This document shows positions 41,207 to 41,890 of a DNA stretch of 41,890 nucleotides, piece after piece; positions within the stretch are counted from its first letter, which is position 1; every line of letters starts with the position of its first letter. The position numbers and the translations under genes are program-made. Where the stretch lies: positions 1-41,890 of the forward strand of contig CADAGO010000029.1 in assembly GCA_902787555.1 (NCBI GenBank), read 5' to 3'. Source of the stretch: an uncultured Bacteroidales bacterium (lineage in GTDB: Bacteria; Bacteroidota; Bacteroidia; Bacteroidales; Bacteroidaceae). The notes beneath the pieces are model-generated. The model saw only the letters and a list, made by a program, of their open reading frames with translations. It ran no database searches and had not been told where the DNA came from.

Positions 41207-41824
41207 ATGAGAAAACAGAGTTTATTATTATTGGCAGCCATGATGATGTTGGTTATTGGCTGTAAACAAACTTCGAATAAGGAGGCGGTGGTAAATAGTG
41301 AGTACAGATTCGGGGATGTCAATAAGACTCATCTTCAAGCAGCACAGAAGAATGGAATCAAGCCAGTTGCTAATAGAAAACAACTAAATACGAAGAGTTT
41401 GATCAAAATAGAGAGCTGCGACACTTACATGGTAGAGTCTCTCACACATTCTGTGGCTTATTTGACTCCAGCATCGGCTAATCTTTTGGAAGAGATTGGC
41501 AACCGTTTTCAAAAGGAACTGAAGGAGCAGGGTCTTGAGAAGCATCGTATTATTGTTACTTCCGTGCTTCGTACCGGAGAAGACGTAAAGCGTTTGCAAA
41601 AAACAAATAGTAATGCTACAACAAATTCGGCTCACCAATATGCCACGACTTTTGATATTACATATATTCGCTTTGACCGTCAATCAATATTTGGCAACTC
41701 TCCAGAAACCGACCTATTGGCGAATGCACTAGGGAAGGTATTAAAGCAACTGAGGGATGAAGGCCGTTGCTATATCAAATACGAGCAGAACCAGCACTGT
41801 TTCCACATTACCTCGAAATCTTAA
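41207..41824 (+). CDS. DUF5715-family lipoprotein (M15 peptidase-like)
   Basis: A 205-residue lipoprotein (lipobox MMMLVIGCKQTS, Cys near residue 19). The C-terminal domain has the spacing of M15 D,D-peptidase metal ligands: SAHQYATTFDITYI and, about 50 residues on, QHCFHITSK, with the strand RIIVTSVLRTGEDVKRLQ before them. This fits DUF5715, which is probably a periplasmic peptidoglycan-peptide hydrolase; the activity is inferred from the M15 resemblance. It has its own -7 box and higher GC than the genes before it, so it is likely the first core gene past the island. Confidence 0.82.
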   Translation: MRKQSLLLLAAMMMLVIGCKQTSNKEAVVNSEYRFGDVNKTHLQAAQKNGIKPVANRKQLNTKSLIKIESCDTYMVESLTHSVAYLTPASANLLEEIGNRFQKELKEQGLEKHRIIVTSVLRTGEDVKRLQKTNSNATTNSAHQYATTFDITYIRFDRQSIFGNSPETDLLANALGKVLKQLRDEGRCYIKYEQNQHCFHITSKS

Positions 41825-41858
41825 CGCTGACATAGGAATAGGTACAATAGGTGTTGGT

Positions 41859-41890
41859 ATGAAAAGAAAAAGAATTATTAAAGTTGCATT
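41859..41890 (+). CDS. Possible start of the next gene (cut by window edge)
   Basis: ATG followed by KRKRIIKVA, open to the edge. A basic start followed by hydrophobic residues could open a membrane or secreted protein. Ten codons are too few to judge. Confidence 0.3.
   Translation, partial: MKRKRIIKVA

Overview
The window looks like chromosomal DNA from a member of the Bacteroidales, most likely Prevotella in the broad sense. Genes with clear starts are repeatedly preceded by the Bacteroidetes-type promoter (TTG, a 19-20 bp gap, then TAnnTTTG) instead of an E. coli -10 box. Several families are typical of the phylum: OmpP1/FadL porin, DUF4251, DUF3316, Bacteroidetes-type topoisomerase A subunit, GH115, DUF5715 and WG-repeat proteins. 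The genus is inferred from gene content and style, not from a marker gene.

Layout. 1-233: 5' end of an IS whose transposase runs off the left edge. 463-1809: FadL-type porin. 1944-9477 (minus): ispD and a DJ-1 protein; then an L,D-transpeptidase, recG and an unusual secreted DUF4251-2H phosphoesterase fusion; then gdhA. 9754-16866 (minus): a tight five-gene run, parC, DUF3316, S41 protease, mtaB and a family 2 glycosyltransferase. 17007-27070: a polysaccharide-degrading group, with GH28 and a PHB-depolymerase-like esterase on plus, and a 1256-residue secreted protein, GH115 and a nitrilase-family hydrolase on minus. 27457-31818: methyltransferase (minus); a four-gene plus-strand operon of Nudix, thioredoxin-like, Vsr and a possible AlkZ-related protein; a convergent MATE transporter.

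31819-33183 is 1.4 kb without a clear protein gene. It holds a promoter-to-terminator unit that may be a small RNA of about 200 nt, nested inverted repeats, an array of 14-bp palindromes, an orphan end of the same IS family as at the left edge, and direct repeats. From 33184 to 41136 there follows a visibly AT-rich, all-plus-strand island of small unknown genes, two WG-repeat proteins and a pair of diverged paralogues (33622 and 39876) near its two ends, plus a frameshifted fragment of a foreign coding sequence. I could not assign a function to the island. The best guess is an accessory array such as orphan immunity genes. A DUF5715 lipoprotein closes the window.

A theme across the core half is that short GC-rich palindromic repeats, also present between genes, sit in frame inside or at the ends of at least seven genes (ispD, recG, the glycosyltransferase, mtaB, the esterase, the nitrilase, vsr), adding roughly 10-50 residues without breaking them.
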